From the NCBI RefSeq assembly GCF_036203305.1, contig NZ_CP108131.1, forward strand, positions 6,076,001 to 6,140,000: a DNA stretch of 64,000 nt. Direction: 5' to 3'. The notes under the pieces are model-generated. The model was not told the origin of the DNA. It saw only the letters and a list, made by a program, of their open reading frames with translations, and made no database searches. Of this stretch, positions 50,839 through 61,573 are shown in pieces. A program made the position numbers and the translations under genes. This DNA is from Streptomyces sp. NBC_00190. Lineage in GTDB: Bacteria > Actinomycetota > Actinomycetes > Streptomycetales > Streptomycetaceae. How positions within the stretch are numbered: the first letter of the stretch is position 1; each line of letters starts with the position of its first letter.

Positions 50839-52368
50839 CTAGATGTCGCGGAAGATCTCGATCTGGGCGCCCACCGAGTTGAGGCGCTCGGCCAGTTCCT
50901 CGTAGCCGCGGTTGATGACGTAGACGTTGCGGAGCACCGAGGTGCCCTCGGCCGCCATCATCGCGAGGAGGACCACCACCGCCGGGCGCAGGGCCGGCGG
51001 GCACATCATCTCCGCCGCGCGCCAGCGGGTGGGGCCCTCGACCAGGACGCGGTGGGGGTCCAGGAGCTGGAGGCGGCCGCCGAGGCGGTTGAGGTCGGTC
51101 AGGTAGATGGCCCGGTTGTCGTAGACCCAGTCGTGGATCAGGGTCTGGCCCTGGGCGACGGCGGCGATGGCCGCGAAGAACGGGACGTTGTCGATGTTCA
51201 GCCCGGGGAACGGCATCGGGTGGATCTTGTCGATCGGGGCTTCGAGCTTGGAGGGGCGGACCGTCAGGTCGACCAGGCGGGTGCGGCCGTTGTCGGCCGT
51301 GTACTCCGCCGAGCGGTCGTGGTCGAGGCCCATCTCCTCCAGGACCGCGAGCTCGATCTCCATGAACTCGATCGGGACCCGGCGGATCGTCAGCTCCGAC
51401 TCCGTGACGACCGCGGCGGCCAGCAGGCTCATCGCCTCGACCGGGTCCTCGGAGGGGGAGTAGTCCACGTCCACGTCGATGTTCGGGATGCCGTGGACGG
51501 TGAGGGTGGTGGTGCCGATGCCCTCCACCTTCACGCCCAGCGCCTCCAGGAAGAAGCACAGGTCCTGGACCATGTAGTTGGACGAGGCGTTGCGGATGAC
51601 CGTGACGCCGTCGTGCCGGGCGGCGGCCAGGAGCGCGTTCTCGGTGACCGTGTCCCCGCGCTCGGTCAGCACGATCGGGCGGTCCGGGGAGACCCCGGCC
51701 GCGACCTGTGCGTGGTAGATGCCCTCGGTCGCGGTGATGTCCAGGCCGAAGCGGCGCAGGGCGATCATGTGCGGCTCGATGGTCCGGGTGCCGAGGTCGC
51801 AGCCACCCGCGTACGGGAGGCGGAAGTGGTCCATGCGGTGCAGCAGGGGGCCCAGGAACATGATGATGCTCCGGGTCCGGCGGGCCGCGTCCGCGTCCAT
51901 GGCCTCCATGTCGAGGCGGGCCGGCGGGATCAGCTCCAGGTCCACGCCGTCGTTGATCCAGCGAGTGCGGACACCGATGGAGTTCAGGACTTCCAGGAGG
52001 CGGTAGACCTCCTCGATGCGGGCCACCCGCCTCAGCACCGTACGGCCCTTGTTGAGCAGAGAGGCGCACAGCAGGGCGACACAGGCGTTCTTGCTCGTCT
52101 TGACGTCGATCGCACCGGACAGCCGGCGGCCGCCGACGACGCGCAGATGCATCGGGCCGGCGTAGCCGAGAGACACGATCTCGCTGTCGAGGGCTTCCCC
52201 GATGCGGGCGATCATCTCAAGGCTGATGTTCTGGTTGCCGCGCTCGATCCGGTTCACGGCGCTCTGGCTGGTGCCGAGGGCGTCCGCGAGCTGACTCTGC
52301 GTCCAGCCCCGGTGTTGCCGGGCGTCACGGATGAGCTTGCCGATGCGTACGAGGTAGTCGTCTGCCAT
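50839..52368 (-). CDS. murA: HTH-MurA: UDP-N-acetylglucosamine carboxyvinyltransferase fusion
   Basis: 509 residues. Residues about 8-66 form an XRE helix-turn-helix (IGKLIRDARQHRGWTQSQLA, LGTSQSAVNRIERG), followed by an EPSP-synthase-type MurA domain. Key MurA residues persist: Lys93-Asn94 (TSKNACVAL) and the PEP-binding Cys190 (LPYAGGCDLGTR), at the equivalent of E. coli Cys115. MurA transfers enolpyruvate to UDP-GlcNAc, the first committed step of peptidoglycan synthesis. Streptomyces carry such a fused second copy (SCO5998 in my recollection). The HTH suggests autoregulation at the palindrome 52380-52395; whether the enzyme is active is not certain. Confidence 0.88.
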   Translation of the reverse strand: MADDYLVRIGKLIRDARQHRGWTQSQLADALGTSQSAVNRIERGNQNISLEMIARIGEALDSEIVSLGYAGPMHLRVVGGRRLSGAIDVKTSKNACVALLCASLLNKGRTVLRRVARIEEVYRLLEVLNSIGVRTRWINDGVDLELIPPARLDMEAMDADAARRTRSIIMFLGPLLHRMDHFRLPYAGGCDLGTRTIEPHMIALRRFGLDITATEGIYHAQVAAGVSPDRPIVLTERGDTVTENALLAAARHDGVTVIRNASSNYMVQDLCFFLEALGVKVEGIGTTTLTVHGIPNIDVDVDYSPSEDPVEAMSLLAAAVVTESELTIRRVPIEFMEIELAVLEEMGLDHDRSAEYTADNGRTRLVDLTVRPSKLEAPIDKIHPMPFPGLNIDNVPFFAAIAAVAQGQTLIHDWVYDNRAIYLTDLNRLGGRLQLLDPHRVLVEGPTRWRAAEMMCPPALRPAVVVLLAMMAAEGTSVLRNVYVINRGYEELAERLNSVGAQIEIFRDI

Positions 52369-52379
52369 GGCTGCACCGT

Positions 52380-52395
52380 ATCTCAGATATGAGAT
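52380..52395. promoter_or_regulatory. Palindrome in front of HTH-MurA
   Basis: ATCTCA-GATA-TGAGAT, a perfect 6-4-6 inverted repeat 11 bp upstream of the ATG at 52368. It is the obvious binding site candidate for the fused XRE domain. Confidence 0.5.
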
Positions 52396-52425
52396 GTTGA
52401 TCGCGCGGGGTGGGCTGTTCGGGTG

Positions 52426-52908
52426 TTATCGACCGTCAGGTCCCATGGTGGGGCCGGTGGTGGTGTGGTGCTCGACGAGCCGGCAGAGGAGCCGGACCAG
52501 CTGGTCGCGCTCTTGTGCGGACAGGGGGGACAGGAGTTCCTTCTGGGCCGTTTCGAGCAGTTGTTCCAGTTTGCGCAGTCGGCGCCGGCCGAGCGGTGTC
52601 AGGGTGACGACATTGCGCCGGCGGTCCCCGGGGTCGGGGGCCCGTTCCACCAGGTCGCGCTCGGCGAGCTCGTTGATGACGGCGACGAGGTCGCTGCGGT
52701 GGATGCCGGTACGGGTGCTCAACGCGGCCTGGCTCACCGGCCCCGACTCCTCCAGGGCGACCAGCGCCGCGTAATGCCATTTATGCGCATCTGCTCCGCT
52801 CAGGCTCTCGGTCACCAGTCGCTGCGCGTGCGCCGAGGCCTGCCCCAGCAGTCGGCTGGGCAGCTTGCGCAGCCGGGCGGGCACGGCTTCGTTCTCTTCC
52901 GTGGTCAT
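52426..52908 (-). CDS. MarR family transcriptional regulator
   Basis: 160 residues with a MarR winged helix: KWHYAALVALEESGPVSQAA, LSTRTGIHRSDLVAVINELA and RDLVERAPDPGDRRRNVVTL (wing). The C-terminal helices (EQLLETAQKELLSPLSAQER) complete the dimer fold. ATG at 52908. A perfect 17-bp palindrome at 52930-52946 lies between it and the divergent dehalogenase, so it probably represses both. Confidence 0.88.
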   Translation of the reverse strand: MTTEENEAVPARLRKLPSRLLGQASAHAQRLVTESLSGADAHKWHYAALVALEESGPVSQAALSTRTGIHRSDLVAVINELAERDLVERAPDPGDRRRNVVTLTPLGRRRLRKLEQLLETAQKELLSPLSAQERDQLVRLLCRLVEHHTTTGPTMGPDGR

Positions 52909-52929
52909 GGGAGCCGATGTTATCCGTTG

Positions 52930-52953
52930 CGTTAGTGGCACTAACGGTATAAC
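52930..52953. promoter_or_regulatory. MarR operator and -10 of the dehalogenase gene
   Basis: CGTTAGTGGCACTAACG, a perfect palindrome around a central G, immediately followed by a -10 TATAAC (52948-52953) pointing to the dehalogenase. A further half-site AACGTTAGT lies at 52969-52977. Location and symmetry fit binding by the adjacent MarR protein. Confidence 0.65.
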
Positions 52954-53007
52954 TTCGTTCGTGTCACCAACGTTAGTCATCCGAACGATTCTCGAAGGGG
53001 GCCTCCC

Positions 53008-53871
53008 ATGCCCGTGACCGACGTACTCGACTCGACGATGTACTACGAGGACCGCGGCGAAGGCGTTCCATTCGTCTTCCTCCACGGCAACCCCGCCTCC
53101 TCCCACCTGTGGCGGGGCGTGCTGCCGCGGATCGAGGGCGGGGTCCGGGTCCTGGCCCCCGACCTCATCGGCATGGGCCGCTCCGGCAAGCCGGGCGGGG
53201 AGTACCGGTTCGCGGACCACGCCCGCTACCTGGACGCCTGGTTCGAGGCTCTCGGACTCGACGAGGTGGTGCTGGTCGGCCAGGACTGGGGCGGGGCGCT
53301 CGCCTTCGACTGGGCGGCCCGGCACCCCGGCCGGGTCCGCGGCCTCGCCTTCATGGAGACCATCGTGCGGCCGCTCAGCTGGGCGGAGTACCCGCCCGCC
53401 GGCCGCGCCCGGTTCGAGGCGATACGTACCCCGGGGGTGGGGGAGGAGATGGTCCTGGACCGGAACATCTTCATCGAGGACAGCATCAGGCAGACGGTGC
53501 TGAACCCGATGAGCGAGGCGGACCGCGCCGTCTACGCCGCGCCCTACCCGACCCGCGAGAGCCGGCTGCCCATGCTCCGGTGGGCCTGCTCACTGCCGAT
53601 CGACGGGCAGCCGGCCGACGTGCTCGCCGTCGTCGAGGCGTACGACGCCTGGCTGGCCGCCAGCCCGGAGGTGCCCAAGCTGCTGCTCACCTTCGACGGC
53701 TCGCCCGCCCTGATGATCAAGGCCGAGCAGGCGGCGTGGTGCGCGGAGAACGTTTCCGCACTGGAGACCGAGTACTGCGGCCCGGCCGCCCACCTCGCCC
53801 CGGAGGACCGGCCCGAGGAGATCGCCGCCGCCGTCAGCTCCTGGGCCCGGCGGCACGACCTCCTCGGCTGA
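53008..53871 (+). CDS. Haloalkane dehalogenase-like alpha/beta hydrolase
   Basis: 287-residue alpha/beta hydrolase of the haloalkane dehalogenase II type. Nucleophile Asp93 in GQDWGG, halide-binding Asn28 (LHGNPASS) and Trp94, acid Glu117 (GLAFMETIV), base His262 (PAAHLAPED). This is the full triad of DhaA-type enzymes that hydrolyse carbon-halogen bonds, though a broader hydrolase role is possible. Divergent from a MarR regulator with an operator between, so expression is probably substrate-induced. Cytoplasmic, no signal peptide. Confidence 0.88.
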   Translation: MPVTDVLDSTMYYEDRGEGVPFVFLHGNPASSHLWRGVLPRIEGGVRVLAPDLIGMGRSGKPGGEYRFADHARYLDAWFEALGLDEVVLVGQDWGGALAFDWAARHPGRVRGLAFMETIVRPLSWAEYPPAGRARFEAIRTPGVGEEMVLDRNIFIEDSIRQTVLNPMSEADRAVYAAPYPTRESRLPMLRWACSLPIDGQPADVLAVVEAYDAWLAASPEVPKLLLTFDGSPALMIKAEQAAWCAENVSALETEYCGPAAHLAPEDRPEEIAAAVSSWARRHDLLG

Positions 53872-53874
53872 CGG

Positions 53875-53948
53875 CCCGGCTCACGCCCGGTTCGGACCCG
53901 GCTCACGCCCGGTTCAGACCCGGCTCACGCCCGGTTCAGACCCGGCTC
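53875..53948. repeat. Tandem 22-bp repeats after the dehalogenase gene
   Basis: Three units of CCCGGCTCACGCCCGGTTC plus GGA/AGA at 53875-53896, 53897-53918 and 53919-53940 plus a partial fourth (CCCGGCTC). The array fills the gap between convergent stops (53871 and 53971) and may act in termination; it is a likely site of length variation. Confidence 0.8.
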
Positions 53949-53970
53949 GGGCCCGGGCCGGGCCCGGGGC

Positions 53971-55872
53971 TCAGGCCCCGCCGCCGCACCCGCACGCCCG
54001 GTGGCGTCCGCCGTGCACCGCCGCGTACGAGGCCGGGCGCGGTCCGGATCCCGCCCGCGCGGCCCGCGCCGAAGCCGCCCGGCCCGCCGCGGACTCCGAG
54101 TCGTGCACCACCCGGCCGCCGACCAGGGTCATCCGCACCCCGGTACCGCTGATGTCGGCCACCGGACAACGGGTCACATCCCGGTCCAGCACCACCAGAT
54201 CCGCGGCCTTGCCCTGCTCCACCGTGCCCGTCAGCCCCTCCTGGCGCAGCTGCCAGGCCGTGCCGGCCGTGTGCATCCGCAGGGCGGACGTACGGCTCAG
54301 GCCCTCCAGCTCGCGGTACAGCTCGCCCTCGCCCTGCGCGCCCTGCCGGTCGATCGCCGTCCGCAGCTGGTTCCACACCTGGAGCGCGTCCACCGGCCAG
54401 TCGGAACCGCCGGTCAGCCGCGCGCCCGCCTTCTCCAGGCTGCGCGCCGGGTACATCCAGCGGTGCCGCTCGGGCCCGATGTACGGCAGCAGTGCCTCCA
54501 TCGTCCAGATGTCCCGCGCCGCCCACTGGAGCTGCATGCAGGCCGCGACACCCAACTGGGCGAACCGCCGCAGGTCGGCCGGGTCCACGATCTGGAGGTG
54601 GGCGACGGCGTTGCGCGGGTCGCGCTGCCCGGTGGCACGGCGCGCGTACGCGTACCCGTCGAGCGCCGTCCGTACCGCACGGTCCCCCAGCCCGTGGGCG
54701 TGCATCTGCCAGCCGGCGGTGTTGAAGGCCGCGGTCAGTCGGCCGTAGTCCGCCGCCGAGGTGTACAGCTCGCCCCGGTTGTCCGTCGGGGCGCCCTTGC
54801 CGTCGAGGTACGGCTCCAGGAGCGCGGCCGTCTGCGCCGGGTACTCGATCACCCCGTCCAGGAACGCCTTGATCATCCCGAAGCGGAGCCCGCGCACGCC
54901 CTCGAAATCCCGCCGCAGGCCGCGCGCGTACTCCAGCGCGCCCGCCGGGTCCTTGGCCTGCCCGGCGTCCAGCCGGATCGCCGGCACGATCCGCTGCGGC
55001 AGCTTCCCCGCGCCCGCCAGGGCCTGGTAGAGCTCCAGTTCGTGCCGCCCGACCAGGGCGTCCATCATCGTCGTGATGCCGGACGCGGCGGCCAGCTCCA
55101 GCACCCGGGCACAGGCCGCGACCAGTTCGGCCCGGGAGGGCTCCGGGACGTGCCGTTTCACCAGGCCCTGTGCGTCGTCCTTGAGCACGCCCGTCGGCTG
55201 CCCGTCCGGCCCCTTCACGACCTTGCCGCCCACCGGGTCCGGGGTGTCGGCCCTGATCCCGGCGATGTCCAGCGCCCGCTGGTTCGCCCACAGGTTGTGC
55301 CCGTCGCCGCCGACCAGGACGATCGGGCGGCGGGTCGCCAGCGCGTCCAGCACCGAGTGGTGCGCCTCGGTCCCCGCCGGCAGCAGCCCGACCGGATTCC
55401 AGTCCTCCACCACCAGCCAGCGGTCCGGCTCCGCCGCCGCGCCCCCGGAGTCGGCCAGGAACCCGCCGAGGATCTCCCGCAGCTCCTCCACGGTGGTCTC
55501 CGCCCCGTCCAGCGAGGGCCGCAGCGAGCGGTCCGCGGCGCCCAGCGGGTGCACGTGCCCGTCGTGGATGCCGCTCATCACGGTGTTGCCGCCCGCGTCG
55601 ACCGTCTCGGTGTCCCGGCCGATGAACCGGCGCAGCGCCGCGTTCTCCCCGGTGGCCAGGATCCTCCCGTCCCGGCCGACGGCCACCGCCTCGGCCGGCC
55701 GGCCCGACCCGGCCCCGCTGAACACCCGCGCGTTGTGGATGACCAGGGCCGCCGGGCCGCGCCCCGAAGGAGCCGCCGAGGCGTTGCCGGCCGCCGCGCC
55801 GAGCAGACCCGCCGCGCCGGCGGCCCCGGCCGCCGCGAGCAGGCCCCGCCGGGACAGGGAAGAAGACGTCAT
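53971..55872 (-). CDS. Tat-exported amidohydrolase (YtcJ-like)
   Basis: 633-residue metal-dependent amidohydrolase. Tat signal: SLSRRGLLAAAGAAGAAG with the twin Arg. Metal-site features are GIHDGHVHPLG (H-x-H), the TIM barrel residues around HAHGLGDRA, TGGSDWPV and a C-terminal KAADLVVLDRDV. Such exported members hydrolyse C-N bonds in diverse, mostly unidentified substrates. ATG at 55872 has GGAG 5 nt upstream. Divergent LacI regulator with a palindrome between, so probably induced by its substrate or product. The C-terminal 40 residues are Arg/Ala/Gly-rich. Confidence 0.85.
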   Translation of the reverse strand: MTSSSLSRRGLLAAAGAAGAAGLLGAAAGNASAAPSGRGPAALVIHNARVFSGAGSGRPAEAVAVGRDGRILATGENAALRRFIGRDTETVDAGGNTVMSGIHDGHVHPLGAADRSLRPSLDGAETTVEELREILGGFLADSGGAAAEPDRWLVVEDWNPVGLLPAGTEAHHSVLDALATRRPIVLVGGDGHNLWANQRALDIAGIRADTPDPVGGKVVKGPDGQPTGVLKDDAQGLVKRHVPEPSRAELVAACARVLELAAASGITTMMDALVGRHELELYQALAGAGKLPQRIVPAIRLDAGQAKDPAGALEYARGLRRDFEGVRGLRFGMIKAFLDGVIEYPAQTAALLEPYLDGKGAPTDNRGELYTSAADYGRLTAAFNTAGWQMHAHGLGDRAVRTALDGYAYARRATGQRDPRNAVAHLQIVDPADLRRFAQLGVAACMQLQWAARDIWTMEALLPYIGPERHRWMYPARSLEKAGARLTGGSDWPVDALQVWNQLRTAIDRQGAQGEGELYRELEGLSRTSALRMHTAGTAWQLRQEGLTGTVEQGKAADLVVLDRDVTRCPVADISGTGVRMTLVGGRVVHDSESAAGRAASARAARAGSGPRPASYAAVHGGRHRACGCGGGA

Positions 55873-55909
55873 GACCACTCCGATCGTCGATGTGGCCAGG
55901 ACACTCTTT

Positions 55910-55917
55910 GGTTAACC
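55910..55917. promoter_or_regulatory. Small palindrome in the LacI/amidohydrolase divergent region
   Basis: GGTTAACC, followed by CGTAACCGG which repeats the half-site. The only conspicuous A+T-rich dyad in the 84-bp divergent region and a plausible LacI operator. Confidence 0.35.
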
Positions 55918-55956
55918 CCGTAACCGGAACCCACCCCGGACGACGGAATCCGTACG

Positions 55957-56961
55957 ATGGCCCGCGTGCCCGGACCGACGATCGCCGATATCGCGCGCGC
56001 CGCGGAGGTCTCCACGGCGACGGTCTCGCACGCCCTCAACGGCACCGGCCGCCTCGGCGACGGCACCCGCCGCCGGGTCCGGGAGGTGGCCGCCGCACTC
56101 GGCTACGGCGCCCACCGCGGCCCCCGCACCCGCACCCTCGGCCTCGCCGTCACCACCTACGCCGACTGGACCTGGGACTTCGCGGGCGTCGCGTACTTCT
56201 CCCGGCTGCTCACCGCCGCCACCTCCGCGGCCCACTCCCACGGCTACGCCCTGATCAGCCTGCCCGCGGACCGCGGCGCCGAGCCCCTGTGGCACACCCT
56301 GGCGGTCGACGGGATGCTGCTCCTCGACAGCCCGGAAGGCGATCCGGTGCTCCGGGCCATGCGGGCGCGCGGTCTGCCCGTGGTCTTCGACGGGCGGCCC
56401 GCCGAGCCCCGGCCCGACGACGTGTGGGTGGACAACGACCACGAGGCCACCACCCGCGCGGTGCTCGACCACCTCGCCGCGTCCGGAGCCCGGCGCACAG
56501 CCCTGCATTCCGGCTTCGGCCGGGAGTTCTACACGAGGGCCGTCACCTCCGCCTACGAACAATGGTGCGCGGAGCGCGGTCTGCCCCCGCTGGTGATCCC
56601 CTTCCACCCCGAGGACGACCAGGGCCATGCCTTCGACCGGGCCTTCGCCGCGCCCGGCCGCCCCGACGCCGTCTACTCCCTCTACGATCCGGGCGGCCGC
56701 CAGGTGCTGGCAGCCGCCGCGCGCCATGGAATCCGTACGCCCGGAGGCCTCTTGCTGGTATGCGCGAGCGAGGACCCGGCGTACGGGGAGTTCGAACCGC
56801 CCGTGACCACCGTCACCCTCAACCCCGAACGGATTGCCGAGTCGGCGATGTCCGCGCTGGTCACACTGATCGAATCCGGGTATGCGGAACCCCCGGGACA
56901 GCGCACTGTCCCGGCGGGCCTACAGGTACGTGCCTCGTCCCTGCCCCCGGACATGTACTAG
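55957..56961 (+). CDS. LacI family transcriptional regulator
   Basis: 334 residues. N-terminal LacI HTH: TIADIARAAEVSTATVSHAL and the hinge RRRVREVAAALGY. The periplasmic-binding-protein-like effector domain follows (LALGLAVTTYADW-type start, VDGMLLLD, VWVDNDHEATTRAVLDHLAA). It lies divergent to the exported amidohydrolase, its likely target. The effector is unknown. ATG at 55957. Confidence 0.88.
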   Translation: MARVPGPTIADIARAAEVSTATVSHALNGTGRLGDGTRRRVREVAAALGYGAHRGPRTRTLGLAVTTYADWTWDFAGVAYFSRLLTAATSAAHSHGYALISLPADRGAEPLWHTLAVDGMLLLDSPEGDPVLRAMRARGLPVVFDGRPAEPRPDDVWVDNDHEATTRAVLDHLAASGARRTALHSGFGREFYTRAVTSAYEQWCAERGLPPLVIPFHPEDDQGHAFDRAFAAPGRPDAVYSLYDPGGRQVLAAAARHGIRTPGGLLLVCASEDPAYGEFEPPVTTVTLNPERIAESAMSALVTLIESGYAEPPGQRTVPAGLQVRASSLPPDMY

Positions 56962-56964
56962 AGT

Positions 56965-56982
56965 TATCTCGACATCGAGATA
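56965..56982. promoter_or_regulatory. Perfect 18-bp palindrome upstream of aconitase
   Basis: TATCTCGACATCGAGATA, two 8-bp arms with a 2-bp centre, 4 bp after the LacI stop and 135 bp before the aconitase start. It resembles MarR-type operators (TCTCGA-containing dyads); the cognate regulator is not identified here. Confidence 0.5.
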
Positions 56983-57026
56983 TCTGCCGAAGGCGTACCG
57001 CAGCCGCCCCCGCTGGTAAGGGTTAC

Positions 57027-59831
<2,805 letters not shown>

Positions 59832-59848
59832 GCACGCCATCGGCACCA

Positions 59849-59883
59849 AAGGGCCGTATCCCCGTCAAGGGGGTACGGCCCTT
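59849..59883 (+). terminator. Aconitase terminator
   Basis: AAGGGCCGTATCCCC (59849-59863) pairs with GGGGGTACGGCCCTT (59869-59883), 15 bp with one T-G pair and a 5-nt loop, 17 bp after the stop codon, ending in a short T/C run. Confidence 0.75.
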
Positions 59884-59961
59884 CCGCTTGTCCGGGCGGC
59901 CGTCCCAGGTGACGGACAGGTCTCAACTCGGAAAAGCCGACGGCCATACGTGTGCATGATC

Positions 59962-59994
59962 TTGCTCACACGAGCGGAAGTGGACTATACCTGT
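59962..59994 (+). promoter_or_regulatory. ngcEFG promoter with DasR-like site
   Basis: TTGCTC (59962-59967), 18-bp spacer, TATACC (59986-59991). Overlapping the -10 is AGTGGACTATACCTGT (59979-59994), 12 of 16 matches to the DasR responsive element AGTGGTCTAGACCACT. DasR is the GntR repressor of N-acetylglucosamine and chitin genes, which suits the operon. Confidence 0.6.
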
Positions 59995-60123
59995 GCCCGT
60001 CCGGATCACCGCGAGTCGATCGACTCCGGACCGGGGGGCGGGCGGGGACCTGCGGTGATGTCCGCATGCACGGCGACGCCGTGATTCCCCGGCTTCCTTC
60101 ACACCTCTGACGAAGGCGAGGAC

Positions 60124-61554
60124 ATGAGCATGGGATCCACTGGTGAGGGCCTCGGGCGCCGTGATCTGATCAAGCGCTCCGCAGCACTCGGACTGATCAC
60201 GGTGCCGACGATGAGCTTCCTGTCCGCCTGCGCCTCAGGGGGTGAGGAGTCCACGAAGGGCCCCGACAAGGGCGCCGTGACCAAGGAGAACCCGTTCGGC
60301 GTCGCGAAGGGCGGCAAGCTGGACGTCGTCGTCTTCAAGGGCGGGTTCGGCGACGACTACGCGAAGGCCTGGGAGGCCGCCTTCGACAAGAAGTGGGGCA
60401 CCACCAGCTCCCACCTGGGCACCCAGGAGATCACCGCGAAGCTCCAGCCGCGCTTCAACGGCGGCAACCCGCCGGACGTCGTCGACGACTCCGGCGCCCA
60501 GCAGATCAAGCTGGACGTGCTCGCCAAGGGCGACCAGCTCGCCGACCTCACCGCCGTGCTCGACGCGCCCTCGCTCGACGACCCGACCAAGAAGGTGCGC
60601 GACACCCTGGTCGAAGGCGCCTACGAACAGGGCCTGCAGGGCGGCAAGTTCGTCGTGCTGAAGTACGTCTACGCCGTGTTCGGCTTCTGGTACTCCGGCA
60701 AGCTCTTCAAGGAGAAGGGCTGGGCGCCGCCGAAGACCTGGGACGAGTTCCTGGCCGTCTGCACCAAGGCCAAGGAAGCCGGCATCGGCGGCCTCGCCCA
60801 CCAGGGCAAGTTCCCGTACTACATCAACGTCGTCATCATGGACCTGATCGCCAAGAAGGGCGGTCTGGAGGCCATGAAGGCGATCGACAACCTGGAGCCG
60901 AACGCCTTCGAGGGCAACCCGGCCGCCCTCGCCGCGGTCGAGGCGGTCTACGAGGTGGTCGAGAAGGGCCTGCTGATGCCGGGCACCAACGGCCTCACCC
61001 ACACGGAGTCCCAGACCGCCTGGAACCAGTACAAGGCCGCCTTCATCCCCTCCGGCTCCTGGCTGGAGAACGAACAGCTGAAGCAGACCCCGGAGGACTT
61101 CGACATGAAGTTCCTGCCGATGCCGCTGCTCGCCGACAGCAAGCTGCCCTTCGAGGCCATCCGGGCCGGTGTCGACGAGCCCTTCATCGTCCCGGAGAAG
61201 GCCGCCAACAAGGCCGCGGGCATGGAGTTCCTCCGCTCGATGCTGTCCCGCGAATGGTCGACGATCTTCGCCCAGCAGGCCAACTCGCTCACCGTCGTCA
61301 AGGACGGCGTGGACCCGGGCGTCAAGCTGCGGCCGGGCACCCAGTCGGCCGTGGAGGCGCTCAAGGCCGCGGGGAGCAACACTTTCAGCTACCGCTACCC
61401 CGACTGGTACAGCGAGATGGACACCGAGATCCAGAACGCGTCCAATGAGCTGATGGCCCAGCGGATCCAGCCAAAGGAGTGGATCAAGCGGGCCCAGGCT
61501 GCGGTAGACAAGGCGGCCAAGGACCCGAACGCCAAGAACAACAAGCGCTCCTGA
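60124..61554 (+). CDS. ngcE: NgcE: N-acetylglucosamine/chitobiose-binding lipoprotein
   Basis: 476-residue ABC sugar-binding lipoprotein. The N-terminus combines a twin-arginine motif (GRRDLIKRS) with a lipobox LSAC at Cys36, so it is exported by Tat and lipidated. The body is a CUT1-type binding protein (KGGKLDVVVFKGGFGDDYAK). It matches NgcE of S. olivaceoviridis in features I recall, and is followed by two permease genes as in ngcEFG. No ATPase gene is present; the general MsiK ATPase elsewhere usually serves these systems. ATG 60124; ATG 60130 is an alternative. The promoter has a DasR-like site. Confidence 0.88.
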   Translation: MSMGSTGEGLGRRDLIKRSAALGLITVPTMSFLSACASGGEESTKGPDKGAVTKENPFGVAKGGKLDVVVFKGGFGDDYAKAWEAAFDKKWGTTSSHLGTQEITAKLQPRFNGGNPPDVVDDSGAQQIKLDVLAKGDQLADLTAVLDAPSLDDPTKKVRDTLVEGAYEQGLQGGKFVVLKYVYAVFGFWYSGKLFKEKGWAPPKTWDEFLAVCTKAKEAGIGGLAHQGKFPYYINVVIMDLIAKKGGLEAMKAIDNLEPNAFEGNPAALAAVEAVYEVVEKGLLMPGTNGLTHTESQTAWNQYKAAFIPSGSWLENEQLKQTPEDFDMKFLPMPLLADSKLPFEAIRAGVDEPFIVPEKAANKAAGMEFLRSMLSREWSTIFAQQANSLTVVKDGVDPGVKLRPGTQSAVEALKAAGSNTFSYRYPDWYSEMDTEIQNASNELMAQRIQPKEWIKRAQAAVDKAAKDPNAKNNKRS

Positions 61555-61573
61555 CACCGCAGGGACGGACACC

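Noticed and set aside
53875..53948. CRISPR array
   Set aside because: 22-bp units without spacers.
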